A stretch of 64,000 nt of DNA from positions 558,001 to 622,000 of the forward strand of contig NZ_CP028271.1 in NCBI RefSeq assembly GCF_009914055.1, in the 5' to 3' direction. A program made the position numbers and the translations under genes. The stretch is from Mixta intestinalis (GTDB lineage: Bacteria > Pseudomonadota > Gammaproteobacteria > Enterobacterales > Enterobacteriaceae). The notes beneath the pieces are model-generated. The model did no database searches, was not told the DNA's origin, and saw nothing but the letters and a program-made list of their open reading frames with translations. Of this stretch, positions 32,157-41,070 are shown piece by piece (position 1 is the first letter of the stretch; the number at the start of each line of letters is the position of its first letter).

Positions 32157-34814
32157 ATGAAACGTTTAACGCTGTCAGCGCTAATTATGGCGACGCTGGC
32201 GGGATGCAGCAGCGACGCAATGCAGGCGCAGCGGGTTGTGGATCAGGTAAGTCAATTTGGCGTGCGTTACGAAGTAACCGATAACCAGGCTGCCCTGCAC
32301 GGCACCGACTGCGCCGCGTTGGGGGCTGACTGGGCCGCCTGTAACCGGGCAACCATTACCCTGACAAATAATGGTCCGGCGCTGACCAGCCGCAACTGGG
32401 CGATCTACATGAGTAATGTTCATGCGACGATTAAGATCGACAGCGATCGGTTCAGGATCGTGCATGTTAATGGCGATCTGACGCGTCTGGAGCCCACTGA
32501 GAAATTTACCGGCATCGGCGCAGGGGAATCGATCGCGATCCCCCTGATCAATGAATACTGGCAGCTGTTTATTACCGATGTGATGCCGCGCTGGTATGTG
32601 ACGGCGGAAAACGCCCAGCCGCGCATTATCGCCAGTACCGACACCGAAGATTTGACGCAGTTTGTTGCGCCCTTTAACGATCGCTGGAAGCGGACCGCTG
32701 ATGATAAAAATATACTGATGCAGCCTGCCAGCCGTTTTTTGAAAAACAGTGATATCGCCGTGCTGCCGACGGCGGCGCTGCGTGGACAAATTACCCCAAC
32801 CCCGCTGGCGTTAAAAGTTCACCCGCAGGATCTTGATTTAAGCAAAGGCGTTGCCTTTGATTTGCTGACGCTGCCGGATAATCAGGCACAGGTGATTAAA
32901 GCGCGCTTTGCGCTGCTGGGCGTGAAGGAAAACAGCGGCGGTGTTCCTTTGCGTACCACCATTCGTCAGGCGGATTTTAGCGGTGAACGTGCGGTAAGCG
33001 GGGCTTATCATCTCAGCATCAGCCCGCGGGGTATTGAGCTGACCGGCTACGACAGCGCCGGTGTCTTTTACGGGCTGATGTCGGTAGCATCGTTGCTGCC
33101 TGCTGAAGGGCTGCCGGTGATTGCAACGCTGGAAGCACAGGATGCACCGCGCTTTGCCTACCGTGGCGCTTTCCTTGATGTGGCGCGTAACTTCCACAGC
33201 AAGCAGGCGGTAATGCGTATGCTGGATCAGATGGCCGCGTGGAAAATGAACAAATTTCACTTCCATCTCAGCGACGATGAAGCCTGGCGTATCGCTATCC
33301 CTGGTCTGCCGGAGCTTACCGAGGTAGGTAGCCAGCGCTGCCACGATCTTAGCGAACAGCGTTGCCTGTTGCCGCAGCTCGGTTCTGGTCCCTTTAACAA
33401 TAACAACGGCAGCGGCTTTTTCAGCCGGGCGGATTACATCGATATCGTTAAATATGCCCAGGCACGCCATATTGAGGTGATCCCGGAAATCGATATGCCT
33501 GCGCACGCACGCGCCGCCGTCATCTCAATGGAAGCACGTTATCAGCGCCTGATGAAAGCGGGCGAAACAGAAAAAGCAGAAGAGTATCGGCTGCGCGATC
33601 CGCTTGATACCTCTGAAACGACCTCCGTTCAGCTTTACGATCGTACCAGCTATCTCAATCCCTGCCTCGCCTCTTCACAGCGCTTTGTCGATAAGGTTAT
33701 CGGCGAAATTCAGGCGATGCATAAAGAAGCCGGGCAGCCGCTGTCTACCTGGCACTTTGGCGGCGACGAGGCTAAAAATATTCGCCTTGGCGCAGGCTAC
33801 AGCGATAAACAGCAGCCGCAGCCTGGTACCGGCCTGATTGACCGCAGCCAGGAAAATCGCCCCTGGGAAAAATCGCTCGCCTGTCAGAAAATGATTGCGG
33901 CTGGTGAAGTGAAAGATCTCGATCATCTGCCGAGCTATTTTGCGCTGGCGGTCAGCAGTAAGGTACATGCGCACGGTATCGAACGTATGCAGGCCTGGCA
34001 GGATGGCGTGAAACATGCGGAGAACGCTGCCGCCTTCGCCACGCCAAAAGTGGCGGTTAACTTCTGGGATACACTTTACTGGGGCGGCTTTGACAGCGCT
34101 AACGACTGGGCCAATAAAGGCTACGATGTGATTATCTCTAACCCCGACTACGTCTATATGGATTTCCCTTATGAGGTGAACCCGTTAGAGCGTGGCTACT
34201 ATTGGGGAACGCGCTATAGCGATGAACGTAAGATGTTTAGCTTTGCGCCAAATAACCTACCGCAAAATGCGGAGACCTCAGTCGATCGTGATGGCAAAAC
34301 CTTTACGGCACGCTCTGATAAACCCTGGCCCGGAGCCTGGGGGCTGTCGGCGCAGCTGTGGAGTGAAACCGTACGTACCGACGACCAGATGGAATATATG
34401 ATCTTCCCGCGCCTGTTTACCGTAGCGGAGCGCGCCTGGCATCGTGCCTCCTGGGAGCAGGATTATCAGCCGGGGCGTGAATATCAGGGTGGCGTCACGC
34501 AGTTTGTCGATCGTCAGGCGTTAAACCGCGACTGGCAGCGTTTCGCCAATATTCTGGGGCAACGTGAGCTGGCGAAGCTGGATAAAGTCGGTATCGCTTA
34601 CCGCCTGCCGGTGCCGGGCGCGCAAATTCGCAACGGCAAGCTGGAGGCGAACCTTGCGCTGCCGGGTCTGGCTATCGAATACTCGCTGGATGGCGGTAAA
34701 GGCTGGCTGCGCTATGACGAGCGGATGAAGCCTACGGTTGCTGAAGGCAGTAGCGTTATGGTACGCAGCGTCAGCCCGGATGGAGAGCGCTACAGCCGCA
34801 GCGAAGCGCTCTGA
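32157..34814 (+). CDS. chb: Chitobiase (beta-N-acetylhexosaminidase, GH20), lipoprotein
   Basis: Hydrolyses chitobiose and short chitooligosaccharides to GlcNAc. The 885-residue length equals Serratia marcescens chitobiase. The signal peptide ends in lipobox TLAGC with Cys17 followed by Ser, which predicts outer-membrane lipidation. An N-terminal carbohydrate-binding domain precedes a GH20-specific domain, the catalytic TIM barrel with Asp537-Glu538 in HFGGDEAKN, and a C-terminal immunoglobulin-like domain. A good AAGGGG ribosome binding site is present. GlcNAc released in the periplasm would feed NagE, then NagA and NagB. It probably shares chiP control. Confidence 0.95.
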   Translation: MKRLTLSALIMATLAGCSSDAMQAQRVVDQVSQFGVRYEVTDNQAALHGTDCAALGADWAACNRATITLTNNGPALTSRNWAIYMSNVHATIKIDSDRFRIVHVNGDLTRLEPTEKFTGIGAGESIAIPLINEYWQLFITDVMPRWYVTAENAQPRIIASTDTEDLTQFVAPFNDRWKRTADDKNILMQPASRFLKNSDIAVLPTAALRGQITPTPLALKVHPQDLDLSKGVAFDLLTLPDNQAQVIKARFALLGVKENSGGVPLRTTIRQADFSGERAVSGAYHLSISPRGIELTGYDSAGVFYGLMSVASLLPAEGLPVIATLEAQDAPRFAYRGAFLDVARNFHSKQAVMRMLDQMAAWKMNKFHFHLSDDEAWRIAIPGLPELTEVGSQRCHDLSEQRCLLPQLGSGPFNNNNGSGFFSRADYIDIVKYAQARHIEVIPEIDMPAHARAAVISMEARYQRLMKAGETEKAEEYRLRDPLDTSETTSVQLYDRTSYLNPCLASSQRFVDKVIGEIQAMHKEAGQPLSTWHFGGDEAKNIRLGAGYSDKQQPQPGTGLIDRSQENRPWEKSLACQKMIAAGEVKDLDHLPSYFALAVSSKVHAHGIERMQAWQDGVKHAENAAAFATPKVAVNFWDTLYWGGFDSANDWANKGYDVIISNPDYVYMDFPYEVNPLERGYYWGTRYSDERKMFSFAPNNLPQNAETSVDRDGKTFTARSDKPWPGAWGLSAQLWSETVRTDDQMEYMIFPRLFTVAERAWHRASWEQDYQPGREYQGGVTQFVDRQALNRDWQRFANILGQRELAKLDKVGIAYRLPVPGAQIRNGKLEANLALPGLAIEYSLDGGKGWLRYDERMKPTVAEGSSVMVRSVSPDGERYSRSEAL

Positions 34815-34863
34815 TTGAAAACGTTGGGGCAGGCTTTTACGCTTGCCCGGCGTCACAAAGCCA

Positions 34864-34892
34864 TAAAAAAACCGGTGCTCAGGCACCGGTTT
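34864..34892. terminator. Terminator between chb and fur
   Basis: Perfect 9-base stem AACCGGTGC / GCACCGGTT with loop TCAG. The minus strand continues with a run of seven T residues (fur terminator); the plus strand has only TTT, so chb transcription may also stop here less efficiently. Confidence 0.8.
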
Positions 34893-34915
34893 CCATTACT
34901 GCATAGCACAATTTT

Positions 34916-35359
34916 TTATTTGTCGTGTAATGTTTCATCTTCGCGGCAGTCACCCGTCGCGCAGTGACCGTACAGATAGAGACTGTGGTTGGTCAGCTTG
35001 ATGCCGTAACGCGTGGCGATTTCACGCTGGCGAGCTTCGATCGATTCATCACTAAATTCAATCACCCGGCCGCAGTCAAGGCAAATCAGGTGATCGTGAT
35101 GATGCTGCTGGGTCAGTTCGAAAACGGATTTACCGCCTTCAAAGTTATGGCGTGTAACGATGCCAGCATCATCAAACTGGTTCAGTACGCGATATACCGT
35201 TGCCAGCCCAATTTCTTCGCCCATATCAATCAGGCGCTTGTACAAATCTTCCGCACTGACGTGATGGCTCTCAGGTTCCTGAAGCACTTCCAGGATTTTT
35301 AGTCGTGGAAGCGTAACCTTCAGGCCGGCCTTCTTTAATGCGGTGTTATTGTCAGTCAT
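34916..35359 (-). CDS. fur: Ferric uptake regulator Fur
   Basis: Iron-sensing dimeric repressor of siderophore and iron-uptake genes. The 147-residue protein starts MTDNNTALKKAGLKVTLPRLK, with the winged helix in the first 80 residues, metal-binding QQHHHDHLICLDCGRVIEF and the C-terminal CATGDCRED cysteines. Length and sequence are close to E. coli Fur. Upstream are a candidate leader ORF overlapping its start and a CRP-like site. Confidence 0.98.
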   Translation of the reverse strand: MTDNNTALKKAGLKVTLPRLKILEVLQEPESHHVSAEDLYKRLIDMGEEIGLATVYRVLNQFDDAGIVTRHNFEGGKSVFELTQQHHHDHLICLDCGRVIEFSDESIEARQREIATRYGIKLTNHSLYLYGHCATGDCREDETLHDK

Positions 35360-35444
35360 GCGGATATTGTCCTGTTACTTTGCTAGTCACAATGTGGCTG
35401 AACAGCCATGAACATCGGTCGACGCTAAAGCTAATGCGTCTCAT
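35352..35444 (-). CDS. uof: Candidate fur leader ORF (uof-like), 30 codons
   Basis: A 30-codon frame beginning MRRISFSVDRCS and ending GQYPHD stops inside the fur start region, overlapping fur by 8 bases. E. coli has a leader ORF of similar size (uof) whose translation is coupled to fur and is the target of RyhB. No clear Shine-Dalgarno sequence is seen before this ATG, and the sequence was not compared to uof, so position and length are the only support. Confidence 0.4.
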   Translation of the reverse strand: MRRISFSVDRCSWLFSHIVTSKVTGQYPHD

Positions 35445-35717
35445 TATAGAACTGATGCTTCGAAATGAAAACCGTACGGGGAGGCGTGAAGCCGCAAGTG
35501 GAAGTAAAATAAGAGCTACGTCCGGCGTTGTTCATGCTCATCTGATGCTGCGTTTACATTTCGCTTCATCCTGCCGCTTTACAGCACAACGGCAGGAAAG
35601 CGTATGACCGATACGGGTATTCTACCGACTGTTTGATAAAATTTTCAAACCCGTACCTATCATTTCTATAGGAAAAACCTGTTACGCAATGTGATGTGGT
35701 ACACAATCAGCGCGGAA
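35445..35717 (-). promoter_or_regulatory. fldA-fur spacer with fur promoter and CRP-like site
   Basis: With the leader ORF, the fldA-fur gap is 358 bases. A promoter fit on the minus strand is TTGAAA (35643-35648), an 18-base spacer and TAGAAT (35619-35624), giving a leader of about 250 bases. A 7-base stem CCTGCCG/CGGCAGG lies at 35570-35596. A perfect Fur box was not found. Confidence 0.5.
35690..35705. promoter_or_regulatory. CRP-like site upstream of fur
   Basis: TGTGATGTGGTACACA matches TGTGA-N6-TCACA at nine of ten conserved positions. It lies about 50 bases upstream of the proposed fur -35, just past the fldA stop. CRP activation of fur is known in E. coli. Confidence 0.5.
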
Positions 35718-36248
35718 TCAGGCTTCCAGAATTTCCTGCAGATGCAGCTCTTCGTAAATCTGCTTCACCCACTTATCAACGCGTTCGTTGGTTAATTCAG
35801 GCTGACGATCTTCGTCAATTGCCAGTCCAAGGAAATGCGTATCGTCGGCGAGACCTTTAGAGGCTTCGAAGTGATAGCCTTCGGTTGGCCAGTGACCAAC
35901 GATTACCGCGCCGTTCGGCTCGATAATATCGCGGATGGTGCCCATGGCATCACAGAAATATTCAGCGTAATCTTCCTGGTCGCCGCAGCCAAACAGCGCT
36001 ACCAGCTTGCCGTTAAAGTCGATCTCTTCCAGCGTCGGGAAGAAGTCATCCCAGTCGCACTGCGCTTCGCCATAATACCAGGTAGGGATGCCCAGCAGCA
36101 GAATATCAAAAGCCTCCAGGTCTTCTTTACTGCTCTTGGCAATATCATGCACTGCAGCAACGTCGCTACCGAGCTGTTTCTGGATCATTTTCGCAATGTT
36201 TTCTGTATTGCCGGTATCGCTGCCAAAGAAAATGCCTACGATTGCCAT
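35718..36248 (-). CDS. fldA: Flavodoxin I FldA
   Basis: FMN-binding electron carrier needed for radical-SAM and other reductive enzymes. The 176 residues have the phosphate-binding loop SDTGNTENIAKMIQ at the N-terminus and the conserved PTWYYGEAQCDWDDFFP and FGCGDQEDYAEYFCDA flavin loops. Length equals E. coli FldA. It lies upstream of fur on the same strand. Confidence 0.98.
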   Translation of the reverse strand: MAIVGIFFGSDTGNTENIAKMIQKQLGSDVAAVHDIAKSSKEDLEAFDILLLGIPTWYYGEAQCDWDDFFPTLEEIDFNGKLVALFGCGDQEDYAEYFCDAMGTIRDIIEPNGAVIVGHWPTEGYHFEASKGLADDTHFLGLAIDEDRQPELTNERVDKWVKQIYEELHLQEILEA

Positions 36249-36389
36249 GAGTTTAATAACCTCTTGAAACTTATAGAATTGGTAACTGCCCGTGGAATGC
36301 AGATTACGGCAATAATAGCAGAGACCGTCTGGAGGCGGAACTCGTAAAGCCGCTGCATTTGTGTCTCATTGTGCGCTTCTTTCAGCCAG

Positions 36390-36665
36390 TCAGAGCGCCT
36401 TCAACTGGGCAAGAATCATCTCTTCAATCAGCTCGCTGCGGCTTACGCCACGTTCAGCGGCCATTGCATTGAGCGCTTCGACAGCCTCACTGTTCATCTT
36501 CAGTTCAACGCGCCGTAAACCCCGTACTTTGTCACGTTTCAACTGGTTGCGTTTGTTGATACGAAGTTGTTCATCACGCGACAGCGGACTGGTTTTCGGG
36601 CGTCCCGGGCGACGTTCATCTGCAAACAGATCGATCGTGGTCCGGTCCGTGTGTTCTTTTGCCAT
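36390..36665 (-). CDS. ybfE: Small ribbon-helix-helix-like protein YbfE
   Basis: Cytoplasmic protein of 91 residues, starting MAKEHTDRTTIDLFADERRPGRPKT as in E. coli YbfE; the earlier Met at 36707 is not conserved. The C-terminal half (VELKMNSEAVEALNAMAAERGVSRSELIEEMI) reads as a ribbon-helix-helix DNA-binding unit. E. coli ybfE is LexA-regulated; no convincing LexA box (CTG-N10-CAG with A/T core) is seen upstream here, so SOS control is unproven. Confidence 0.9.
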   Translation of the reverse strand: MAKEHTDRTTIDLFADERRPGRPKTSPLSRDEQLRINKRNQLKRDKVRGLRRVELKMNSEAVEALNAMAAERGVSRSELIEEMILAQLKAL

Positions 36666-36821
36666 AGAATCGTGGTACTGAATGGGCTGCGCGTTTGCGC
36701 CGCGCATGGTGACGTTTGGGCCGGCTTGCCGCCATTTTCAGCGACGGCAAAATTTTAGCGCGCCATCATACCCTGAGCAAAGAGTGAGAACAATCTTTGT
36801 CGGCGGGTTAACGCCTTGCTT

Positions 36822-37586
36822 TTACAGCGCTAAAAAACGCTGTATGGCACGCAGTACCGCGTCGGGTTTTTCAGCATGAACCCAGTGACCCGCTCCGGCA
36901 ATCACATGCGCGCGCGCCTGTGGGAACTGCGCCAGCAACGTATCACGATGAATATCATCCAGATAGGGAGAAAGCTCGCCGCGAATAAACAGCGCCGGTC
37001 CCTGCCACGGCGGTATACTTTCCCAGCCGGAAATCGCGCTATAGTTATCCCACAGAACAGGGACGTTAAAGCGCCAGGCACCGTCGTGAAAAGATTTCAG
37101 CAGGAACTGAATCACGCCTTCTTCAGCGATGATTTCACGCATGATGTCGGCGGCGGCGCTGCGTTGGGTAACGCCTGAAGCGGTAACGGCATTAACGGCA
37201 GCGAAAATGGCATCGTGTCGGCGGGTCTGGTAATCCACCGGGGCGATATCGATCAGCACCAGCTGTTCGATACGTTCCGGTGCCAGCGCGGTCATGGTCA
37301 TGGCGATTTTGCCGCCCATTGAGTGACCGATAACCGTGACGTTATCGATGCTGTGCCGATCGAGCGTTTCCAGCATATCCTGTGCCATCGCCCGATAGCT
37401 CATCACCTCGCTGCGCGGCGAAAGGCCATGATTGCGCACGTCAACCTGGATAAGCGGCCGATCCGCCTTCAGGCCGCGCGCCAGTACGCCAAGATTATCC
37501 AGGCTACCAAACAGACCATGAATCAACAGGATGGGTGTCGCATCGTTGGCAGATTGTTCAGTTTGCAGGCGAGTATTCAAATTCAT
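36822..37586 (-). CDS. ybfF: Alpha/beta-hydrolase esterase YbfF
   Basis: Cytoplasmic esterase active on short acyl esters and acyl-CoA in E. coli. The start at 37586 (MNLNTRLQTEQSAND) gives 254 residues, the E. coli length. The fold motifs are the oxyanion loop LLIHGLFGSLDNL, nucleophile elbow GHSMGG and catalytic histidine in AGAGHWVHAEKPD. It is divergent from seqA. Confidence 0.94.
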   Translation of the reverse strand: MNLNTRLQTEQSANDATPILLIHGLFGSLDNLGVLARGLKADRPLIQVDVRNHGLSPRSEVMSYRAMAQDMLETLDRHSIDNVTVIGHSMGGKIAMTMTALAPERIEQLVLIDIAPVDYQTRRHDAIFAAVNAVTASGVTQRSAAADIMREIIAEEGVIQFLLKSFHDGAWRFNVPVLWDNYSAISGWESIPPWQGPALFIRGELSPYLDDIHRDTLLAQFPQARAHVIAGAGHWVHAEKPDAVLRAIQRFLAL

Positions 37587-37842
37587 GGCAAAGTTCTTAC
37601 AGTTGACAGTAAAGCTTAGGTTATCATGGTTTTTACTTTCCCTGCCGGTTAGTGAGCGGTTGTTCGCCGGGAGGCTTTGCGGCATATTCTGACTTTTGTC
37701 TGCAAGCGCCAACGTTGCTACCGACCCGCAGGATTTAACTTTATAATCCTTATGTTAGAACCAGCGCGCAAATTGTACAGCTGAACCTGGCTAATATCCG
37801 CTGCGCCTGGCTCTGCCACAAGCAATTACCGTACGGATGAAG

Positions 37843-38394
37843 ATGAAAACGATTGAAGTCGACGAAGAGCTCTACCGCTACATTGCCAGTCACACGCAGC
37901 ATATCGGTGAAAGTGCCTCGGATATTTTACGGCGTATGCTGAAATTTACCGCCGGTCAGAGTGCGCCGGTTGCGGCTACGGCTCCCGCCGTAGCTGTTAA
38001 CGTGAGTCAGGAGAGTGAGACCAGCAAACCGGTCCCACGTTCTCAGGATCGCGTGCGCGCCGTGCGTGAGCTGCTACTCTCTGATGAGTATGCCGAGCAA
38101 AAGAAAGCGGTTAACCGTTTTATGCTGATTCTGTCGACGCTCTATTCTCTTGATCCCGCTGCGTTTGCCGAGGCGACCGCCTCGCTGCAGGGACGCACCC
38201 GCGTTTACTTTGCCGGCGATGAGCAAACACTGTTACAGCATGGCACCCATACTAAGCCGAAGCATGTGCCCGGCACGCCGTACTGGGTGATCACCAACAC
38301 TAATACAGGCCGCAAATGCAGCATGGTGGAACACATTATGCTGGCAATGCAGTTCCCGCAGGAGCTGGCAGATAAGGTTTGCGGCACCATTTAA
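37843..38394 (+). CDS. seqA: Replication-initiation sequestration protein SeqA
   Basis: Binds hemimethylated GATC sites to delay re-initiation at oriC and organise new DNA. The N-terminal oligomerisation region (MKTIEVDEELYRYIASHTQ) and the C-terminal DNA-binding domain (RTRVYFAGDEQTLL... KHVPGTPYWVITNTNTGRKCSMVE) are complete. The start at 37843 matches E. coli; the ATG two codons upstream at 37837 is equally possible by position. The linker is slightly longer than in E. coli. It lies 24 bases before pgm. Confidence 0.97.
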   Translation: MKTIEVDEELYRYIASHTQHIGESASDILRRMLKFTAGQSAPVAATAPAVAVNVSQESETSKPVPRSQDRVRAVRELLLSDEYAEQKKAVNRFMLILSTLYSLDPAAFAEATASLQGRTRVYFAGDEQTLLQHGTHTKPKHVPGTPYWVITNTNTGRKCSMVEHIMLAMQFPQELADKVCGTI

Positions 38395-38418
38395 CTGAAG
38401 CGTCAGGGAGAAGCGCCA

Positions 38419-40059
38419 ATGGCCAATCACCCCCGTGCCGGGCAGCCAGCCCAGCAGAGCGATTTAATTAACGTCGCACAATTAACGTCCCAGTATTACG
38501 TTCTGCAACCTGAGAAAGGCAATGTGGAACATGCGGTGAAATTCGGCACATCAGGCCATCGCGGCAGCGCCGCGCGTCAAAGCTTCAACGAAACGCATAT
38601 TCTCGCGATTGCGCAGGCGATAGCGGAAGAACGGCGTAAAAATGGCATTACCGGCCCCTGTTTTGTCGGTAAAGATACGCATGCGCTGTCGGAACCGGCG
38701 ATTATTTCCGTGCTGGAAGTGCTGGCGGCTAACGGTGTTGATGTGATTGTGCAGCAGGACAACGGCTATACGCCAACCCCGGCGATCTCAAACGCTATCC
38801 TTGAACACAACAAAGCGGGCGGCGCACAGGCGGATGGTATTGTAATCACGCCTTCGCATAACCCGCCGGAAGATGGCGGCATCAAATACAATCCGCCGAA
38901 TGGCGGCCCGGCGGATACCAACGTCACGAAAGTGGTGGAAGATCGCGCTAACCAGCTGATCAAAGATGACCTGAAAGAGGTGAAACGCCTCACCCTGGCA
39001 CAGGCCTGGGCCAGCGGTCATCTGCGGGAAAAAGATCTGATCCAGCCGTATGTAGAAGGGCTGGCGCAGGTCGTTGATATGGACGCGATTAAAAAAGCGG
39101 GCCTGAAAATCGGTGTCGATCCGCTTGGCGGATCCGGCATGGCCTACTGGCAGCGTATCGCTGAACATTATCAGCTCGATCTGACCATCGTTAACGACGC
39201 TATCGATCAAACCTTCCGCTTTATGCATCTGGATAAAGATGGCGTAGTGCGCATGGACTGCTCTTCTGAATGTGCGATGGCGGGCCTGCTGGCGCTGCGC
39301 GATAAGTTCGATCTCGCTTTCGGTAACGATCCTGACTATGACCGTCACGGCATTGTCACGCCTGCGGGCCTGATGAACCCGAACCACTATCTGGCGGTAG
39401 CGATTAACTACCTGTTCCAGCATCGCCCACAGTGGGGTAAAGAGGTGGCCGTTGGGAAGACGCTGGTATCCAGCGCGATGATCGATCGCGTGGTTAACGA
39501 TATCGGACGTAAGCTGGTGGAAGTGCCGGTCGGCTTTAAATGGTTTGTCGATGGCCTGTTTGACGGCAGCTTTGGCTTCGGCGGCGAAGAGAGCGCGGGC
39601 GCCTCTTTCCTGCGTTTTGACGGCACGCCGTGGTCTACCGATAAAGACGGTATTATTCTCTGCCTGCTGGCGGCGGAAATTACTGCCGTGACCGGAAAAA
39701 ACCCGCAGCAGCACTATGATGAGCTGGCTAAACGCTTTGGTGCGCCAAGCTATAACCGCTTACAGGCACCTGCCACGTCGGCACAGAAAGCGGCATTGTC
39801 GAAGCTGTCGCCGGAAATGGTCAGCGCCGATACGCTGGCTGGCGATCCGATTACCGCGCGCCTGACCAGCGCGCCGGGTAACGGGGCGGCGATTGGCGGT
39901 CTGAAAGTCATGACGGAAAACGGCTGGTTCGCCGCACGTCCGTCCGGTACTGAAGATGCCTATAAAATTTACTGTGAAAGTTTCCTCGGCGCAGAACATC
40001 GCGAAAAAATCGAGAAAGAAGCCGTTGAGATCGTCAGCGCGGTACTGAAAAACGCCTGA
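38419..40059 (+). CDS. pgm: Phosphoglucomutase (alpha-D-glucose-specific)
   Basis: Interconverts glucose-1-phosphate and glucose-6-phosphate. The 546-residue length matches E. coli. The phosphoserine loop is TPSHNPPEDGGIKYNP (Ser near residue 146), metal loop FGNDPDYDRHG, sugar loop GGEESAGASF and phosphate loop RPSGTEDAYK. It is operonic with seqA, as in E. coli, followed by a terminator. The speF-potE pair that follows in E. coli is absent. Confidence 0.98.
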   Translation: MANHPRAGQPAQQSDLINVAQLTSQYYVLQPEKGNVEHAVKFGTSGHRGSAARQSFNETHILAIAQAIAEERRKNGITGPCFVGKDTHALSEPAIISVLEVLAANGVDVIVQQDNGYTPTPAISNAILEHNKAGGAQADGIVITPSHNPPEDGGIKYNPPNGGPADTNVTKVVEDRANQLIKDDLKEVKRLTLAQAWASGHLREKDLIQPYVEGLAQVVDMDAIKKAGLKIGVDPLGGSGMAYWQRIAEHYQLDLTIVNDAIDQTFRFMHLDKDGVVRMDCSSECAMAGLLALRDKFDLAFGNDPDYDRHGIVTPAGLMNPNHYLAVAINYLFQHRPQWGKEVAVGKTLVSSAMIDRVVNDIGRKLVEVPVGFKWFVDGLFDGSFGFGGEESAGASFLRFDGTPWSTDKDGIILCLLAAEITAVTGKNPQQHYDELAKRFGAPSYNRLQAPATSAQKAALSKLSPEMVSADTLAGDPITARLTSAPGNGAAIGGLKVMTENGWFAARPSGTEDAYKIYCESFLGAEHREKIEKEAVEIVSAVLKNA

Positions 40060-40081
40060 GTCTGAACGCGAAAACAAACAA

Positions 40082-40106
40082 GGCGCTGATCATCAGCGCC
40101 TTTTTT
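40082..40106. terminator. Terminator after pgm
   Basis: Stem GGCGCTGA / TCAGCGCC with a 3-base loop followed by six T residues, 22 bases past the pgm stop and 18 bases from the convergent kdpE stop. The minus-strand reading also has a T-rich tail (TTGTTT). Confidence 0.85.
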
Positions 40107-40123
40107 ATGGGCGATAGGGTAGC

Positions 40124-40801
40124 TCAAGGCATGAAGCGATAGCCGATAGCGGTTTCGGTTAACAGATGCGCCGGACGTGCCGGATCCTGTTCCAGCTTCT
40201 GGCGCAGATGCCCCATATAGATGCGCAGATAGTGGCTGTGTTCAACCGCGTTTGGCCCCCAGACATGGTTTAACAGCTGGCGTTGGGTCAGCACTTTTCC
40301 CGGATTATTTAACAGCAGTGCCAGCAAACGAAACTCTGTCGGCGTCAAATGGATGGTAGCGCCAGCGCGCGTAATATGATGAGCAGCTAAATCAACCTCT
40401 ACCTGACCGAACTGCACCACGCTGTTTGGGGCATTTTTTCCCGCCTGCCGACGCAGCGCCACGCGCACCCGCGCCTGTAATTCCCCGATGCCAAAGGGTT
40501 TAGTAAGAAAATCATCCGCTCCGGCATCCAGCGCCGCGATTTTGTCCTGCTCGTCGCTGCGCGCCGAAAGGACGATAACCGGGATCGCGCTCCACTGGCG
40601 CAGATCGCGAATAAAGTCGATGCCGTCACCGTCGGGCAGGCCGAGGTCGAGAATGACCAGATCGGGGCGACGCGTTGCCGCCTCAATCAGACCGCGCTGT
40701 AAGGTATCGCTGTCGTATACGCGCAGTGCTTCACCCTCCAGCGCTACACGTAAAAAACGCCGTATCTCTTTTTCATCTTCAACAATCAGTACGCTGGTCA
40801 A
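40124..40801 (-). CDS. kdpE: Response regulator KdpE, without its partner operon
   Basis: OmpR/PhoB-family regulator that in E. coli activates kdpFABC on potassium limitation after phosphorylation by KdpD. The start is TTG at 40801 (MTSVLIVEDEKEIRRFL), 8 bases after GGAGAGG, giving 225 residues as in E. coli. The receiver domain has phospho-acceptor Asp52 (VILDLGLPDGDG) and LTKPFG; the winged helix ends TAIGYRFMP. No kdpD, kdpA, kdpB, kdpC or kdpF lies upstream; the next gene is ybfA. The regulator appears intact and could be acting on other genes or a relocated kdp operon. Confidence 0.93.
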   Translation of the reverse strand: MTSVLIVEDEKEIRRFLRVALEGEALRVYDSDTLQRGLIEAATRRPDLVILDLGLPDGDGIDFIRDLRQWSAIPVIVLSARSDEQDKIAALDAGADDFLTKPFGIGELQARVRVALRRQAGKNAPNSVVQFGQVEVDLAAHHITRAGATIHLTPTEFRLLALLLNNPGKVLTQRQLLNHVWGPNAVEHSHYLRIYMGHLRQKLEQDPARPAHLLTETAIGYRFMP

Positions 40802-40906
40802 AACGGGGCCTCTCCGTGCCGTAGAATCGATTGAACAACCTGAAAGCGCATTCTGATAGAACGCGTCGTGCTCTTTATCGTTAACATCAGCCGTTAATAG
40901 AACAAC

Positions 40907-40935
40907 ATTAAAACCATAAATAAACAATTTTGTAA
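40907..40935 (-). promoter_or_regulatory. Tentative kdpE promoter
   Basis: Minus-strand TTACAA (40930-40935), 17-base spacer, TTTAAT (40907-40912), about 105 bases before the kdpE start. It is a weak fit. A perfect short repeat GTAAC-TTA-GTTAC overlaps the -35 (40932-40944). Confidence 0.3.
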
Positions 40936-41070
40936 CTTAGTTACCGCCTGGGGCATTTTTTGTCCTTTTTTTCAGCAAAAAAAGTGGTCGGATGAGTAGT
41001 AAAATTACACAATGAGGTCTATTATCGTTCACATATTCCGTTATTTACTTATCTCCAGGAGGCGTAGGTT

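Noticed and set aside
36666..36760. LexA box upstream of ybfE
   Set aside because: No CTG-N10-CAG arrangement with an A/T core was found, so SOS control known in E. coli is not supported here.
38788..39714. 308-codon frame on the minus strand
   Set aside because: Antisense inside pgm, composition typical of a shadow frame, no motif.
40964..40983. T7-CAGC-A7 palindrome upstream of ybfA
   Set aside because: A/T homopolymer stem with low stability and no gene ending there; probably chance or promoter upstream element.
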